64,000 nucleotides of DNA, from the NCBI GenBank assembly GCA_947579665.1, contig OX388349.1, positions 27,250,459 through 27,314,458 of the forward strand. Direction: 5' to 3'. The notes under the pieces are model-generated. The model made no database searches and was not told the origin of the DNA. It saw only the letters and a program-made list of their open reading frames with translations. The position numbers and the translations under genes were made by a program. Below, one piece after another: positions 36,464-48,797 of this stretch. Within the stretch, counting starts at the first letter, position 1, and every line of letters begins with the position of its first letter. This stretch comes from Sympetrum striolatum (Eukaryota > Arthropoda > Insecta > Odonata > Libellulidae).

Positions 36464-36489
36464 AAAAAGAACGTAGGTGCTGGATATTG

Positions 36490-36740
36490 ATGGAAAAGAG
36501 TTTAACTGAAGTTATTAAGAATTGGCTTAGGATATGCGTGAGTCAAGTATTGAAATAGGGGCTACTAAAGAAAGCAATGGATGGTAGAATTCAAGGGAAG
36601 AAACAGAAGAAAAGACAATGGCTGAGGATATTACATGATAAAAAGAGTGGCATAAGATACCAAGAAGTACAATAGGTGGCGTTGGATTAGGAATATTAAG
36701 GCAGATGAGCCTACCGGAATATAGATGTAGATGTAAAAAA
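36490..36740 (+). pseudogene. Decayed LINE ORF2 C-terminus
   Basis: In one plus frame the sequence reads WLRICVSQVLK, stop, GLLKKAMD then GRIQGKKQKKRQWLRILHD, and later KKSGIRYQEVQ, stop, VALD. This follows the end of many arthropod non-LTR polymerases, where a Leu-Leu-x-x-(I/M)-(M/L)-(E/D)-G-(K/R)-(I/V)-x-G-K/R repeat-like basic stretch leads to W-L-(R/K)-x-(I/L) and an Ala-x-(D/N)-(R)-(E) block. At least three stops are in frame. It abuts the end of the composite element, which may have inserted into or beside it. The match is from memory of the family pattern, not a search. Confidence 0.5.
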
Positions 36741-37800
36741 TTTAGATGGAAAAAAATATAAAGTTGAAAGATAGGTCCATAGACATGCATAACTCAATGG
36801 TTCCATTCATTTATACGTAACATAACTTGTTTATATATCTATAAATTATAGCAATTCATCTCTAAATATCAGAGCATTCGTAAATTAACTGAAAAAATTA
36901 AGTTATCGCTCTATCTCTCTCTCGTTTATTATGCCTGCATAACAAATGTACCCGAAGTGCCTGTAGTGGGAGTAACATTTGCTATATTTTGGACCGAGAT
37001 CCCGAGGTTCATAAAGAGAGGTAATTTAAGAGGCAATCTCTCACGAGCCTTCTGTTTTGACAAGATCAATCTTTCACGGGGCGTCTCAAAAAATTGAGGC
37101 CACGAAGTTTTCTTATTTTGCTAACTACTTCTCGAAGTTTACAGCCAAGTTTAAAACTGGTAATATGGAAGATGACTTCGCTATTTTTTTCCTCTCTCAC
37201 TAATTGGGCTGGCTTTCTTTTCAAATTTAAGTGTAATCTCAGCAGAATCCAACGGACGGTCTCTAAAAATTCCTAGCTTATTAGGATGCCGCGTGGCCTA
37301 GACGATGTTAGTATTCTTCTGACATCTGCCGCACAACCTTTGAAAAATAGTGCAAAGTTTCTGCGAAAGAAACGCCTCTGGAAGATGTTTTCTTCGTTAA
37401 AATCTTTGTAAATAATGGAGGGAAAGGATGATTTTCCATATTGTTTTCTAACGTGGAAATTTCTAACCGGATCAAATTTTTTTATAAACTTTCGCACGAA
37501 GTTAGCTGCTGAAAATAAAAAAACTACTGGTGCAGTTTTGGGTTCTTCTAAAGGCCAATTAGGGGTCGGATGGATCTTGGATGAGTTTCAAAACTGTTTA
37601 ATAGGATTTGTAAATAGAGGCCGACTCTACTGACATGAAGTGTTCGGTAACTTTCGCAAACATTGCTTGTTTTATTTCTTGAGAGAAAACCTAAAATAAT
37701 AGCAAAGATACCAACACTACAATCTAAGTTTTAAAAGCTCAAATTACCTGAAGTATTCGTATTAATGCCTACACTCTTGCATTGTACCGGTTCACGTGAG
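36741..37800. other. DNA without recognisable genes
   Basis: Open frames of 60-74 codons in both strands at 37094-37633 lack domains. No termini seen. Confidence 0.45.
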
Positions 37801-37804
37801 GTGG

Positions 37805-37811
<7 letters not shown>

Positions 37812-37874
<63 letters not shown>
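37812..37874. repeat. TA microsatellite
   Basis: More than 30 uninterrupted TA units, extended a little upstream by an imperfect TATATATAAA lead. A run of this length can extrude cruciforms and is prone to assembly length error. Confidence 0.95.
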
Positions 37875-37878
<4 letters not shown>

Positions 37879-40430
37879 TACTACATTTGATATTTAAATT
37901 TCTGTTATATTTGATTTCTCATGCTATTATTTAAGGTTAAAATCCGGATTTTCAGATGTCAAAAGGAGAGCAGATATGCTTGTTTCAGTTCTAGGTAAAT
38001 AAAAATTATAGAAGAAGGCTACCCTTAATTATGGCTCATTTCAGTTTATTTGCAACAAAGGACAATTAATGCTGTATAATATTGAATATAAATTATTATT
38101 ATTGTTGATTTATCACGACATTACTAGAAACTGAATAAATGCGGTTAGTTTCTGCCTACTTTGAGGTTAAAATGTTTTAAGAAAGTTATGTATTCCGTAT
38201 TTAGCCAATTATTGCTATATTTATTAAATTTACTATATAAATATAGGTATTACAGTAATCACTGATAAAGTGCAGCAGAATAGTGGAAAATCATGCCCTA
38301 TTAGTAGAAGAGTACAACATTTTTTCGGAGCCCACATCTACATATCTATATCTCCTGCAAAGGAGTTTTTAAATAATATTGTCGTATAAGAAAAGTAAAC
38401 CATCTTAAGTACAAAGTCGAGTATGCCGGTAATTGAACAACGTGCTGCCTAATACGAGGAATTTCCAAGACAAGGGGTTGAGAAGCACTCTTTATTTTGC
38501 GGAAATAAGCAAAGATTATTGATTTCACTCTTTCTAAAGATCAAAATGATAGGTCACGTGAAGTTCTTCAAAAATGTGAAGGGAAATCGATGACGTATCT
38601 TAATTACTTTGAAGAGACGAGAAGATCATAAACGCAAATGAGAAATGGCCATCAAAATTTGTGAATTTCAGTATCTTTACGAGCCGCAATAAAACGTAGT
38701 GGATAAACTTGCCACTCATTTCTGGAATAAAACCTTTTTCCTCGGCTTCTAATGAAAGTGCGAATGGTAGACAGGCGATAAGATATTTTATTACAAGTAG
38801 TAATTTTGAAATGGTACCTTTATTTATGATCCCGAATAGATTGAGACGAAATCTAAAAGATTAGATTGAATTATTTTTGAGGACAATCAATCACGTCCAT
38901 CTGCTATGGATTTTAATTAGCTCGTATAAGTTTGTGATGGAGCAGATTTGCAAACACTCTGAAAGACAGTTTCATAGGAAGAGATTTGTATAAAAATGAT
39001 TCCCCCAAAGAGGTTTATAGCATAACAATATATTAAAATTCAGCTTTTTCTAAAAAATCAAAACATATCGTCGATGCATCATTTTTTATTGAACTATAAT
39101 TGTTTGAAATATACTGAGGAATATTGCAAAAATGTTAATAGGACGAATAAGCCGTTCCAGAATGTGAATGATGGATGGTTCTCAGGGTTCAACAGTTTAT
39201 GGAGGGAATAAGGAAGATTTTCGGTAATGACATAATTATTTTTGAGAATGTGAGAAATCATTTTTCTTTGCCAAGGGATTTTCTCTTACTTTTAACGAAA
39301 GGAAAGAGAACATTTTTTATAGATAAAATATTACAGAGAGTATCATTTTCATTACAATTGCCGTAAACGTTATTAAATTTATATGATAGAAAATGTTGAC
39401 ATACCATTTAGTAACTATACAGATCTATAACTCGTTAAAATTATGCAGGAGTGTGAAGTCTTTCAAAACAGAGGGCAGTATTCGAAGTTCGTTAAATGTA
39501 CCTATTATAACGATGTTAGTTTTATTTTTTACCTTGACGTGAAAAATTAGAGCGGAAGGAAAAACATAACTCTATTTCTTCTTTTTCTTTTGGTAATGAT
39601 GAAGTGGTCACGTGAGGCCACATGTGGTATAAAGACCCTTTCCCAGTCTCTATGTATTTTGTATTAGAGGTTAAAGTATTCTCCAATTCATTTAAAATCG
39701 TGTCCCAATTTATTTCCTTTTTTACGTAAATTTATACAATAGTTATTGCACTTTCTTTTTGAGCCTCTTTAAGTATTGCGTTATACATTTATCAAAGCCA
39801 ATGTAAGACTTTTAATTCGAGATACAGATATATTTCATTTGACTACACACCTTTTACATCTACAAATATAGTAAAAAATGGTCTTAAAGCGTAGTTTAAC
39901 TCCAGAGAAACATGTGCAAAATCTGATCTTATAAATAAAATTTTTTTGAGATCTTTTAAACATCACGTTAAACATCAAATAGAGGAATGTTCAGAGTTCA
40001 TCTTTCGTTTAAAATCATGTTTTTCAGAAAATTAAACTTTCGTAGGTTCCACAGAAAAAATCAACTGAGTACAACAGTTTTTTGAGTTTGTTAACAATTG
40101 TATTACGATAGTAAACTTTATTGGGCATCGCAACGATAACCAAAACGGAATACTTTAAAAGAAGATAATAGATGAATAAATAACTTGAATATGTATTATA
40201 ATAACATAGTTTTTTGTATCTCTGAGGTTAATCGTATCTCTGAGCATAATTAGTGGTATTGACAAAGTCGGTTCGATTTGAGATTACAATATAATGGTTA
40301 ACTTCGTTCTAAATATATCATATTTATCATATTATAGTATTGCAACCTCAAGTATGTTAACAATAAGTTAGTAATGTTACTGAAAATCACCAAATACCCA
40401 GTCGATTAATCACTCTATTTTGTATTATTC
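37875..40430. other. AT-rich DNA without recognisable genes
   Basis: No open frame above 63 codons, no repeat terminus and no RNA signature found. Confidence 0.5.
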
Positions 40431-40760
40431 TCTTTCGCAAAGGTTCTCTTATCGGAATGAATGCCGGTTCCCGACACTCGGTTAAGGGAAAAACGAACGA
40501 ACTTACGCATTTGGAAAACAGGTAAAAGGGTGTCCGTAATAAAGTGCGCTGCAAGCATCAATTTATAGGTGATCAGCGGGCGGTCGCATCCTCACCCCCC
40601 GGGGAGCGACCTCTCGGCTCCTCTTTTCGTTCAATCGGCACAATGAACACCAAATCGAAAATGCTGAATCCAAAATTCAAACCAGGTTCACTCGTGCGGC
40701 GCTTATTCGCATACGCTTCGGCAAAAACGTTATTTCTTTCGTGTAGAAATTAAAGGGAAA
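40430..40760. other. GC-richer island
   Basis: Contains CACCCCCCGGGGAGCGACCT and other CpG-rich pieces. A 69-codon plus frame (40544-40753) has no domain. Unknown role. Confidence 0.3.
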
Positions 40761-42390
40761 GAGAATGGGAAAAACATGTTAAGTGAGATAAAAATTCTTG
40801 CGTGTATGTGGTCAGCCAGCGAAGAGGCATGAATGTTCATCCTCAATTTGGTTGGAAATCGAATTATTTGTTGGGAGTTTTCCCCTTCCATTTCCTAGGC
40901 TTGCAGTCTATTTACATAATAATGGATTTCATTTTTAAAGTAACTTTTTTCATCATCTATCTCATGTTTTCCAAGCATCGGTCTTTGGTCAACTACTCAG
41001 CCGTCTAGTTCCTTTTATATGTAAACTCTTAGGTTTTTTTATAAAAGTAATTGACTGATGTAGTCTCACTACAATTTGGATATTTTTGTTTTCTTATGAT
41101 ATCTCTGCTAAAGATATTTGCTGGAAAATTGTGAAATTATCACCTGAAATGGTCACATTAATTTGAAAAATAAAAATTGAATTATCGCTGAATGCCATCC
41201 TGAGCACAGGTCTTTTGCTAATGGCTTTGGAAGGATATTAAAAGGAAACAACGCGCAATACACAGCGTATTATCCATTTAACGTATGTACAGAACTATAG
41301 GATGAAAACATTAAGAACGTGAAAATATATTATGAGTGTAGTAGAGTATGCGTTCACTAAGGATTTGAGGATACATCTATTGACATTTCGGGATACGTAT
41401 ATTGAATGTATAGACTTTAATAGGCCAATTTCAACACTCTAAACGTTCGATTTATTTTATAGTAAATAAATTGAAAGGTACTGATTAAAGAAGGAGCACT
41501 GAATGTTTACTAAAAATCATCAAATAGAAGAGTTATCGCTCAAATCATTAAATAATACATAAAGCCATCTTTTGCACATCATGAAAAGGGGGTGCATAAA
41601 ATCATTTTGATCCCTACTCTTCCCGCCACTGTATCGGTGAATTGTTGTACGGACAGTTGATCTTTTAAATCGTCTTATCAAATAAGTGGAAGTAAAACAG
41701 TATAGGACAGAAATTTAGAAAAAAAACTTCCCACAACTTCCTTCAGTTATGATAACTGCTAATAAAAGCTGCATTTGATGGAGACCCATTTTTTTGTATA
41801 ACTATACACAATTAAAAATAGTATGATTTTGAGCACAAACTAATACTTTCCGATTCAATATTTATAACACCCTTGCCCATAAAATTCAATGATAAAAAAT
41901 TTAATGCTACTATATCAGTTACTTATCATTTATACTTGTATATAAATTGCAACACGTATTGCCGACAACTAAGTTAATAAATCTTTCGTCATTAAACTAA
42001 ACTTAAACCTACTATTTAGCTGGAAAATGAGATTTCATGATTCTCCAAACATGGACAACCGCTTCTTTCAGTATTCGATGGAAGAGGACTAAGATTTATG
42101 AGCATATTGTCATTTCGAATTTTTAATTCTTGAAATTTTACTTTTACATTCGTCGCGAAGGGGTTTAATAAATTTACCAGCCTGATTTATTCAAGAGATG
42201 ATGCTCTCTTAACACTTATGGCCGTGGACATACTGCGTAAATATTTACTCCTACACTCATATTTTGATACTTATGCTGCATACATATACTGTCAGACTAC
42301 ATTTGAAAGCTATGAATTGAAGGGTGATTTCATGATTAAGAATCGTAGTAGAGATGCATTATAAATCCTGATTTCTTTAGTATATATCGA
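40761..42390. other. AT-rich DNA without recognisable genes
   Basis: Dense stops and no elements recognised. Confidence 0.5.
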
Positions 42391-42930
42391 GGAAGGCGAA
42401 TTTAGCATTTCTCTCCGGAGACAAATCTTCCGAGACTATTTTCTGAAGAGATAAAGCGTTCGGGAACAAGAAAGTCCTACAAAAGGAATATCACTTATAT
42501 TGAAGGACACTTTATATAGACACCCTGGCTGAGACGGAATTACCGGATGTGCGTTCTTTGGAGAGCACTCGGAGGAAGCGGTGTTTGCAGAAAGAGGGCC
42601 TCCAGGGTAGACGGGCCTCCAGGGCAGATTCCCCGGGCAATACGCCAAATTTATTTGCTGTTCGCGTTAGGGGTCCAATTCTGGAGGGGTTTTCGAACTG
42701 AAAAGGGATGACGGGTACGGAGCGCAACAGGGTGGAAGCAGAAGAAAATGGAAAACATAAACAAGCGAAGGCTACTTTGCGAAAAGGTATCAATTTCGGG
42801 AGTGGGGGTAATTCATGGGGGGCTGGCGATGGGTGCGGAAGAGCCTTGTTAGCTACGAAGCACGGCCCTTATTAGTCTTTATTTATGACGGGGCTAAAAT
42901 GTTATAGGATCCCCGGAAAATATATCGATG
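42390..42930. other. GC-richer island with a short tandem duplication
   Basis: GGGCCTCCAGGG occurs twice at a 17-base spacing (42596 and 42613). Minus frames of 93 and 70 codons overlap in different registers without domains. Sharp compositional contrast with both flanks. Confidence 0.35.
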
Positions 42931-43833
42931 AAGAATTTTTCGGTTTACTACGAGGCCACCGGATCCGTCCTAAGTTTTATTATGTTTCAAAAATAGTGAT
43001 TCATGTTACTTTTTACGAAGATATATGTCGCTGTTAGTTGGTCTCGGCTAACTATTGATTTTAGTGACATTGAGCAGCAAAAGTGTACGTTCTGGCCATC
43101 CAAGAAGCTTAAATTTTTCGTATGTATGTGTGTCACAAACATACTCTGACCACACAAAATAATTGGAGTACAAGTGTCAATTAATTATAGTTTTAAATAA
43201 TTCCCCATTCCGCTTTTTCTGTGTTCTAAATCTACCCAAAACAGCGGATAGCTCTGTTCTGTTTTTCTACCCCAAAAGCCGGGAATGCGGCGATTGTCCT
43301 GCGGTTGAAAACAAAAATAATCGGTTTTTTGCATTTTTCCTTCACTAACCCTGAAGGTGATTGCGTAACTACTCAAAAGTGTATTAGGTGCCTCTTAGAA
43401 GATCAGTAATCCGAAAAATTCCGTTCTCAGTAAAACTGATTGCGAGGAAGTAAAGAACGCTGAAAACGAAGACTTTTGGATAGCTTTTATATCTAAAAAA
43501 CTTGATAGGATCTTAAAACTACAAAACTCTGATAAATGTAACAACATTTTTTTTCCGTAGAAAAGTTCATATAAGCTAGGCATAACTAAGATAAAATGAA
43601 CTATGCATTGAGTGGGGACTGCAAACCCTTTCCGTCACGAACGGGAGGTAAGAGGCGGAAAAAGTAGGCCAAACGGAAACATTATATCAGAGAAGATGAA
43701 TATAGAGTTGCATCACGACGGAAATCGCTATAAAAATGCAACATTTTCGAATTACGGTCAATGCAAGCACTCTTCGTCGAAGAAAATGCCAGATGAAGAT
43801 ACAGCCGTAAAATAAGACGGAATCACTATATCG
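42931..43833. other. DNA without recognisable genes
   Basis: Open frames of 61-67 codons only, overlapping on both strands at 43163-43376. Nothing else seen. Confidence 0.45.
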
Positions 43834-44247
43834 ATGGAGTTATTTGGAGAGTTAAATTCCATGCGCATCGTACTGGGAAGAAAAGCGTCATTCTGTTGCA
43901 TTTGCAAAACATCCGACAACTCAATTTATTTTTTCGCGGGGCCATTCATCGAAGCTAAGGACGAGCTCTGCAAAGCATGCAAACGTGAGCATAATAGTGG
44001 GCTTTCTGAGGTACACAGTGTATTTGCATGGAGTGGATTTAATGCCTCGAATACCCCTGCAAGGCTCGATTATAAGCATATGCGCTCTGAAATGCTGTGC
44101 ACATTTTATCATTCCGTGAAATATTTTCAGAAAGGACACGATTTTATATTTTTATTTAATTTTTCCTCTCAATGCGAACCACATATGCTAGCCTGCTGTA
44201 ATTTACTTGATAAGGTAATACTTTATATCTGTGTAAAACATCTCTGA
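43834..44247 (+). other. 137-codon open frame, uncertain coding status
   Basis: This is one of the longest frames outside the strongly GC-rich blocks. The translation has several Cys pairs (FCCICK, ELCKACKREH, MLACCNLL) and a Phe-rich middle, but the spacing fits no zinc finger or RING pattern I know. It is overlapped by minus frames of 72 and 66 codons. In a window this AT-rich, one frame of this length by chance is not surprising. There is no splice framing, and no promoter signal was identified. Confidence 0.2.
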
Positions 44248-44280
44248 AAGCATTTTGCTTTAATTGCCCTATATTTCTCC

Positions 44281-44390
44281 TTCCCAAAAAAGTTCCTCAT
44301 GAGTACAATTCTTAGCAATTCAACCCCGCAGTTGGGGAAGAATTTCAGAAAAGATATTTTGTCTCTCTCCAGTGTGGTACTTGTGTGTAC
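44281..44390. repeat. Diverged dispersed repeat, copy 1
   Basis: Shares block order with 48498-48607: TCCTTCCCAAAAAAGTT, an AATTC-rich part, AGCAATTCAACCCCGCAGTT, a GGGGAAGAATTTCAG-like block and TCTCTCTCC followed by GTGGT. Several substitutions and small gaps separate the two, and no coding part is attached. Confidence 0.45.
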
Positions 44391-46733
44391 ATACTTCAAG
44401 TAGGAAAAGAAATAAGATATCACACAGAATACATTTCTTACATTAAATAATTAGTATTACATTTATTATTTTATACAATTTCATAATTTCTAATGCATAA
44501 CTCCATAATGTATATGTTGTTCAATTTAATAAATTTGAAGAGGAAGAGAATATAATGAAACAACATTATGAAGGGATAAATCTCACGCTTTTTTAAGATT
44601 TAGCAATTAATCAGTGAATAGAAACTATGGTGGATTTAACAAGCCATCACAAATAGAACAAGTAAAAACTATATGATATTTTGTAAAATTTAATCAGTGA
44701 CAGGAAAATTTGAGATGATGAAAACAAATGTAATTGAGTCTTCTTTGGGAAAATTCGAACCACACATACAAAAATAGATACCGCGTATCACAAAATAGCT
44801 CAAAATTCATCCTTTAAATATTGTTTATTTTACTCACATACATTTGATCTGTACTAATTTTATTGTATTAAATTATATTAGCAGAGAAATAGAGTCTAAT
44901 AATATATCGTAGATGAATTATAATAAAGATTAAGGATAACGAGGTGCGAACTCGAAAAATTCCTTAGTAATGCTGGTAGGTAATGGAAATAATGTTAATT
45001 TTTAATTTATATTTATCCGTAAAAATGTGTTAGGAAATTGTTACATTTGATAGGAGGGGGTCAATAAATATAGTAGATTTGGATGTAGTATGAGCTATAA
45101 ATAGGTTGGCAAAATATGTAAGTTGTACGTAATTGTTTTAGCACTTTAGAGCTGAAGCTAAGAATTTTTGGCTACCAATTGTCAAGTGTCATTCTGCTGC
45201 AATTAATATTAATATTTTAAAATGTATTATATTTTTATTATATAGTACAGGCTAGTATATTTAGAGCAGTATATGCTTGTATATTTAGGGCTAATTAATT
45301 TACAAACATTAATGAAAAACCATAATACAAATAATAATAGCCATGGAAAAATTATTAATATAATGATTAACAATACTATTCTATGAATAGTATAGCTTAT
45401 TATTCTTGCATTGAAAAATAGCTAAGATGATTACATTTGTTGTTACTAAGAATGTTATTTATATTTTAAAATACACTTTTGAAAATGTAGTACCTTACGA
45501 GCCGACTATCCACATATCCATTTATATGCTTTAATGAGAAACATCAGGAGTAATGCGAGTATTTACAATGTCATTTGAGACTCAATATTTCTCCTGAAGT
45601 ACTTTTAGTACCCTCTGGAGCATTATTGGGTAACTCGAAGACACATTTGAGAAAAACGCGTTTTTTCCGTCCGCAAGTTTACAGCTTTCCAAAGCACTCG
45701 TTCCACGGATGGATTCAAATGTTACTCGAGTCCACGAAGGGAATTTTATGAACCGGAAGAAGTACATTTGAAGCGAATCCAAGGCGTTACCGCATCCTCT
45801 CGAACTCTAAAATCATACAAATAACTTCACGGAGATACGCAGCAAATGGTTCATCGAGTCAGCATCTGATGTATCGAAGCAAGACGGGAAATGCAATTGA
45901 ACGAGAAAGAAACTATCTCAAACAATTCAACGTTTTGATTGGTATCGACGACTGTTAAGCGCCAGATTGTGTTACAGAGGTGTTGATGGAACTGTGAATT
46001 GCTTGAGATGTAAAGTTTCGTATTCAATTACGTCAGCCGTAAATTCGATAGTTCGCATGAGAATTGTTTTAACTACTTTAGTTTGAGGTTCACTGCTTCT
46101 GAAATGGTACCTATGGGAGAAGATGCAGTGAGAAACTTAGGAGATTAGTGAGTCATGAAAGCCACCAAAGAATAAAAATCTTAAAATGGAGCTGAATAAA
46201 AATATAAAATTTCGAGGCCATTAGATAACTACTCTATTATTTTTTAAATATTCCTTAATATGAAATATCAATGAAATACTTGGCCGCATTATTTGGCAAT
46301 TAATCGGATTGATCATTTAATGCCAATGAAAAAAAAATGATAAACAAACTTGGTAATTTCCATAATAAAATTGTTTATCAATTCTAATGTCGTTCCACGA
46401 AGTCGGCCAGAGAAATTAGATTTCCAATGAAAAAGGTTAACTACACATTTCGTGTTTTAATTATCTCCTTTAAGGAACGAGTTTCCATTATTAAAAACAG
46501 TCATGAAACTAAAATAACGTTTAATTTACATGAATAGTAAACAGCGATTAATTTTTGCCTATGTAATCTGTTATGTTATTAATTTTTACGTGTTATTAAG
46601 GATTATTTCTTCTATAATTTCCAACTTTCATTGCTTTTTCCTAATAAAATATGTGTATGTTTTCAAGCGAGTGGAAATCCTTGCCGAAGTAAATTACTTT
46701 TCTAATTGTTTAACGAACCATAAGAATAAACCG
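44391..46733. other. AT-rich DNA with a GC-richer island at 45570-45960
   Basis: The island carries CpG-rich sequence and a 66-codon minus frame. The remainder is very AT-rich with no feature. Confidence 0.45.
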
Positions 46734-46800
46734 GCCTTGGTAGCCGAGTACATAGCGTTCCAGCTACGCTATCGCTCCTACCCGGTTGATCGGACGATCC
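46732..46800 (+). repeat. tRNA-derived SINE-like fragment
   Basis: CCGGCCTTGGTAGCCGAGTA resembles a class-II tRNA A-box region. AGCG...CGCT then forms an arm-like pair (AGCGTTCCAGCTACGCT), and CCCGGTTGATCGG stands in the B-box place. The head resembles 3788-3880. No functional tRNA can be folded. Confidence 0.4.
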
Positions 46801-47714
46801 TATCAGGGAATAGTTGTGTGTTTGTTGCTGCCGTTGCTTTGGTGAAACACCTCCTGATAAGTTCAGCAGAGCTTTGGAGGACTTCACCGATAAATGACAA
46901 CAGCAGCTCAACAGAAAAAAAATGAGATCGCAGAACTTAACCTTCAAGGCACCAGAGACCCAAGTTCTCCGTGGATCATCGACTGAGAGTCATTTTTGTG
47001 CATTGTAACTATTTTAAACAGCAAAAAACGGAGAATACACGAATAAAATAGAATAAGATATGAATAGAAATAAAAATCTTCGTCATCAGTTTGGCACTAA
47101 AGAAAGAATCGTTATATACCCCAGAGTCAATTTAATTTGATATGCAAAATGTATTTCAAGGATATTTTAATTACGTAACTGTAATATGCTAAATTCAGAT
47201 CTTTTATATTTTAGGGAATTTCACTTACAACTATAATATTTTCATGAACATTACACACACTAAACATTATTCTTGTCAAGATGCTAACAATAATTATGCC
47301 ATCTATAATTTTGTGGAAACACGGCAATTATCGCTCGGTAATCTTGAAAAAAAGTAGGGAAACATTTACTCCTCTGTGCTATAGCCTTCCATAAGGAGAC
47401 GCTTAACCATATAAACCTCATTTAGTTTAATATATAGCTCCATATCTTTCTTTGCTGGTTTCTTCGCTTGACTAAAATCGGGGAAAATGGAGCACTTCCA
47501 GGGGAACGAAATCGAAAATATATGTAATAATGTATTCATGATGAAAGTCACTCCACGCTAATTAAGGCGTTCGCTTGAATGCGAAGATTATGTGACTTTT
47601 AGAAATTTCAGGTAATGACCCCTGAGGGCTGCGAGTTAAGGGATGGAATTATCACATTGGCCCGTAAAGGGTAATTACAGGCCGACACCAATCTTCAAAT
47701 CACTTATGGAGTAC
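46801..47714. other. AT-rich DNA without recognisable genes
   Basis: A 131-codon plus frame (46530-46925) crosses the SINE-like piece, which shows it is incidental. Nothing else seen. Confidence 0.45.
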
Positions 47715-47800
47715 CCTGAGGTGGCTCAGTGCCAGAGTAGGAGGTAATTTGCAGGTCATGAGATTCATTGGATCGGAACGATGGGAAAAACATCAAAAAT
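47715..47800 (+). repeat. tRNA-derived SINE-like fragment
   Basis: GAGGTGGCTCAGTGCCAGAG is close to an A-box with its D-arm context. A degenerate B-box (GCAGGTCATGAGATTCA) follows about 35 bases later, and then GGAACGATGGGAAAAAC. It resembles the head of the copy at 23150-23300 (GGTGGCTTTGCGCATTAGAG). Confidence 0.4.
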
Positions 47801-48497
47801 GAATCAAAACAAGGAATTGGGAGATTTACTCGTCCAGTAGGCCCGCCGGAAAAAAAAGAAAGGCCAACTCGAGGGAATGGCTCTCATACAATATTTACGA
47901 CTCAGTCGCGCCTATGGATCGGTTAAATTAAACGTTGGATTTTAGTGGCAATAATCCAGCAAATGGAACTTTACTTTACCTACCCCCTGCCAAACAACCG
48001 CTCACTCACTCCCGCCTAACATTCCTCCATCCATATTATTATGATTAAACCGTACTGTACTGCCTGACCAGACCAGACCCTACCAGACTGTACGCCTAGT
48101 GGTAGTCATGTTCCTACATGATATTGATAGAATGCATACATTATAAAAATATGAATATAAAGAATACCGAGATGATAATTAATATATTCATACTTACATA
48201 GAAAAGATATATCTGCCATTAAATTATTACATACAATATTTTTACGTATGCAATCAACTCTTTCCGGTTTTTCGGGGTTCATGGCAGGCCTTCTCGGCTA
48301 CTGTAGCAGTTAAGGGGTACGTCCCCACTATACATGATTCAGTCAAACAATCTCTTAGTAGATCCATAAATGTCACCAGAGTTAGAACCTTCAAAATTAC
48401 TACAATGGAGTCCTACTGCACATTACCAGATTTAATAAGTCATCATATTTATATGCAAGATATATTTACAAGTTTTTTAAATTTCCTAGCATCCTCC
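47801..48497. other. DNA without recognisable genes
   Basis: Moderately GC-rich at 47820-48110, including a run of CCAGACCAGACC-type short repeats near 48066. No gene seen. Confidence 0.4.
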
Positions 48498-48607
48498 TTT
48501 CCATAAAAATTACGCTTTGAATTCAATTTTCAGCAACTTAACCCTGCAGTTGGCGGAGGACTTCAGTAGAAATATGTGTATAGCCACCTCTCTTTCTGGG
48601 TGGTGCA
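48498..48607. repeat. Diverged dispersed repeat, copy 2
   Basis: Partner of 44281-44390, with TTTCCATAAAAATTA, CAGCAACTTAACCCTGCAGT, GGCGGAGGACTTCAG and CTCTCTTTCTGGGTGGT in the same order. Confidence 0.45.
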
Positions 48608-48720
48608 TAGATGATTCAGAAATTGGCACAGAAATTGCGTAGTGTAATACCTACATCACTACAATAAATATCTCTAATATTACCTTAGTGCAACGAAACG
48701 TTTGGGTACAAACGTATGTT

Positions 48721-48797
48721 CAGTCCTGGCCAAAATTAACGCAGCACCTCCCTAGCGATCCTTACGGCCGGTACTGCGTTAATTTTGGCCAGGACTG
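48721..48797. mobile_element. 77-bp Tc1/Bari-like terminal-repeat stub
   Basis: Perfect 24-base inverted arms (left starting CAGTCCTGGCCAAAATTAAC, right its complement ending GGACTG) enclose 29 bases. Tc1-type elements typically start CAGT(C/G)...TGG(C/T)CAAAA, and Bari-type ends are especially similar. TA follows the right arm, while TT precedes the left, so one target base may have mutated. The whole transposase interior is missing. A 63-codon open frame spanning it is incidental. Confidence 0.75.

Larger units (their letters stand above)
35454..36484 (+). mobile_element. Composite non-autonomous element, copy 2 (two tandem units)
   Basis: Inverted relative to 4337-5667. It begins near GGCCAGCACATGACTTTCTC, includes the ~200-bp tail, two tandem ~317-bp units (boundaries at AGAGCGCCC ending 35670, 35987 and 36304), a CA microsatellite (36308-36337), the conserved leader containing AAAACATGTATTTCCGTTGA, and the stem-loop at 36433-36463. 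Just past the hairpin is GTGCTGG, matching in inverted form the CCAGCAC of the other end, so the element boundary probably lies there. No protein is encoded. Orientation assumes the stem-loop marks the 3' end. Confidence 0.75.

Noticed and set aside
46530..46925. 131-codon plus frame
   Set aside because: It runs from AT-rich DNA straight through a SINE-like piece, so it is not a conserved coding unit.
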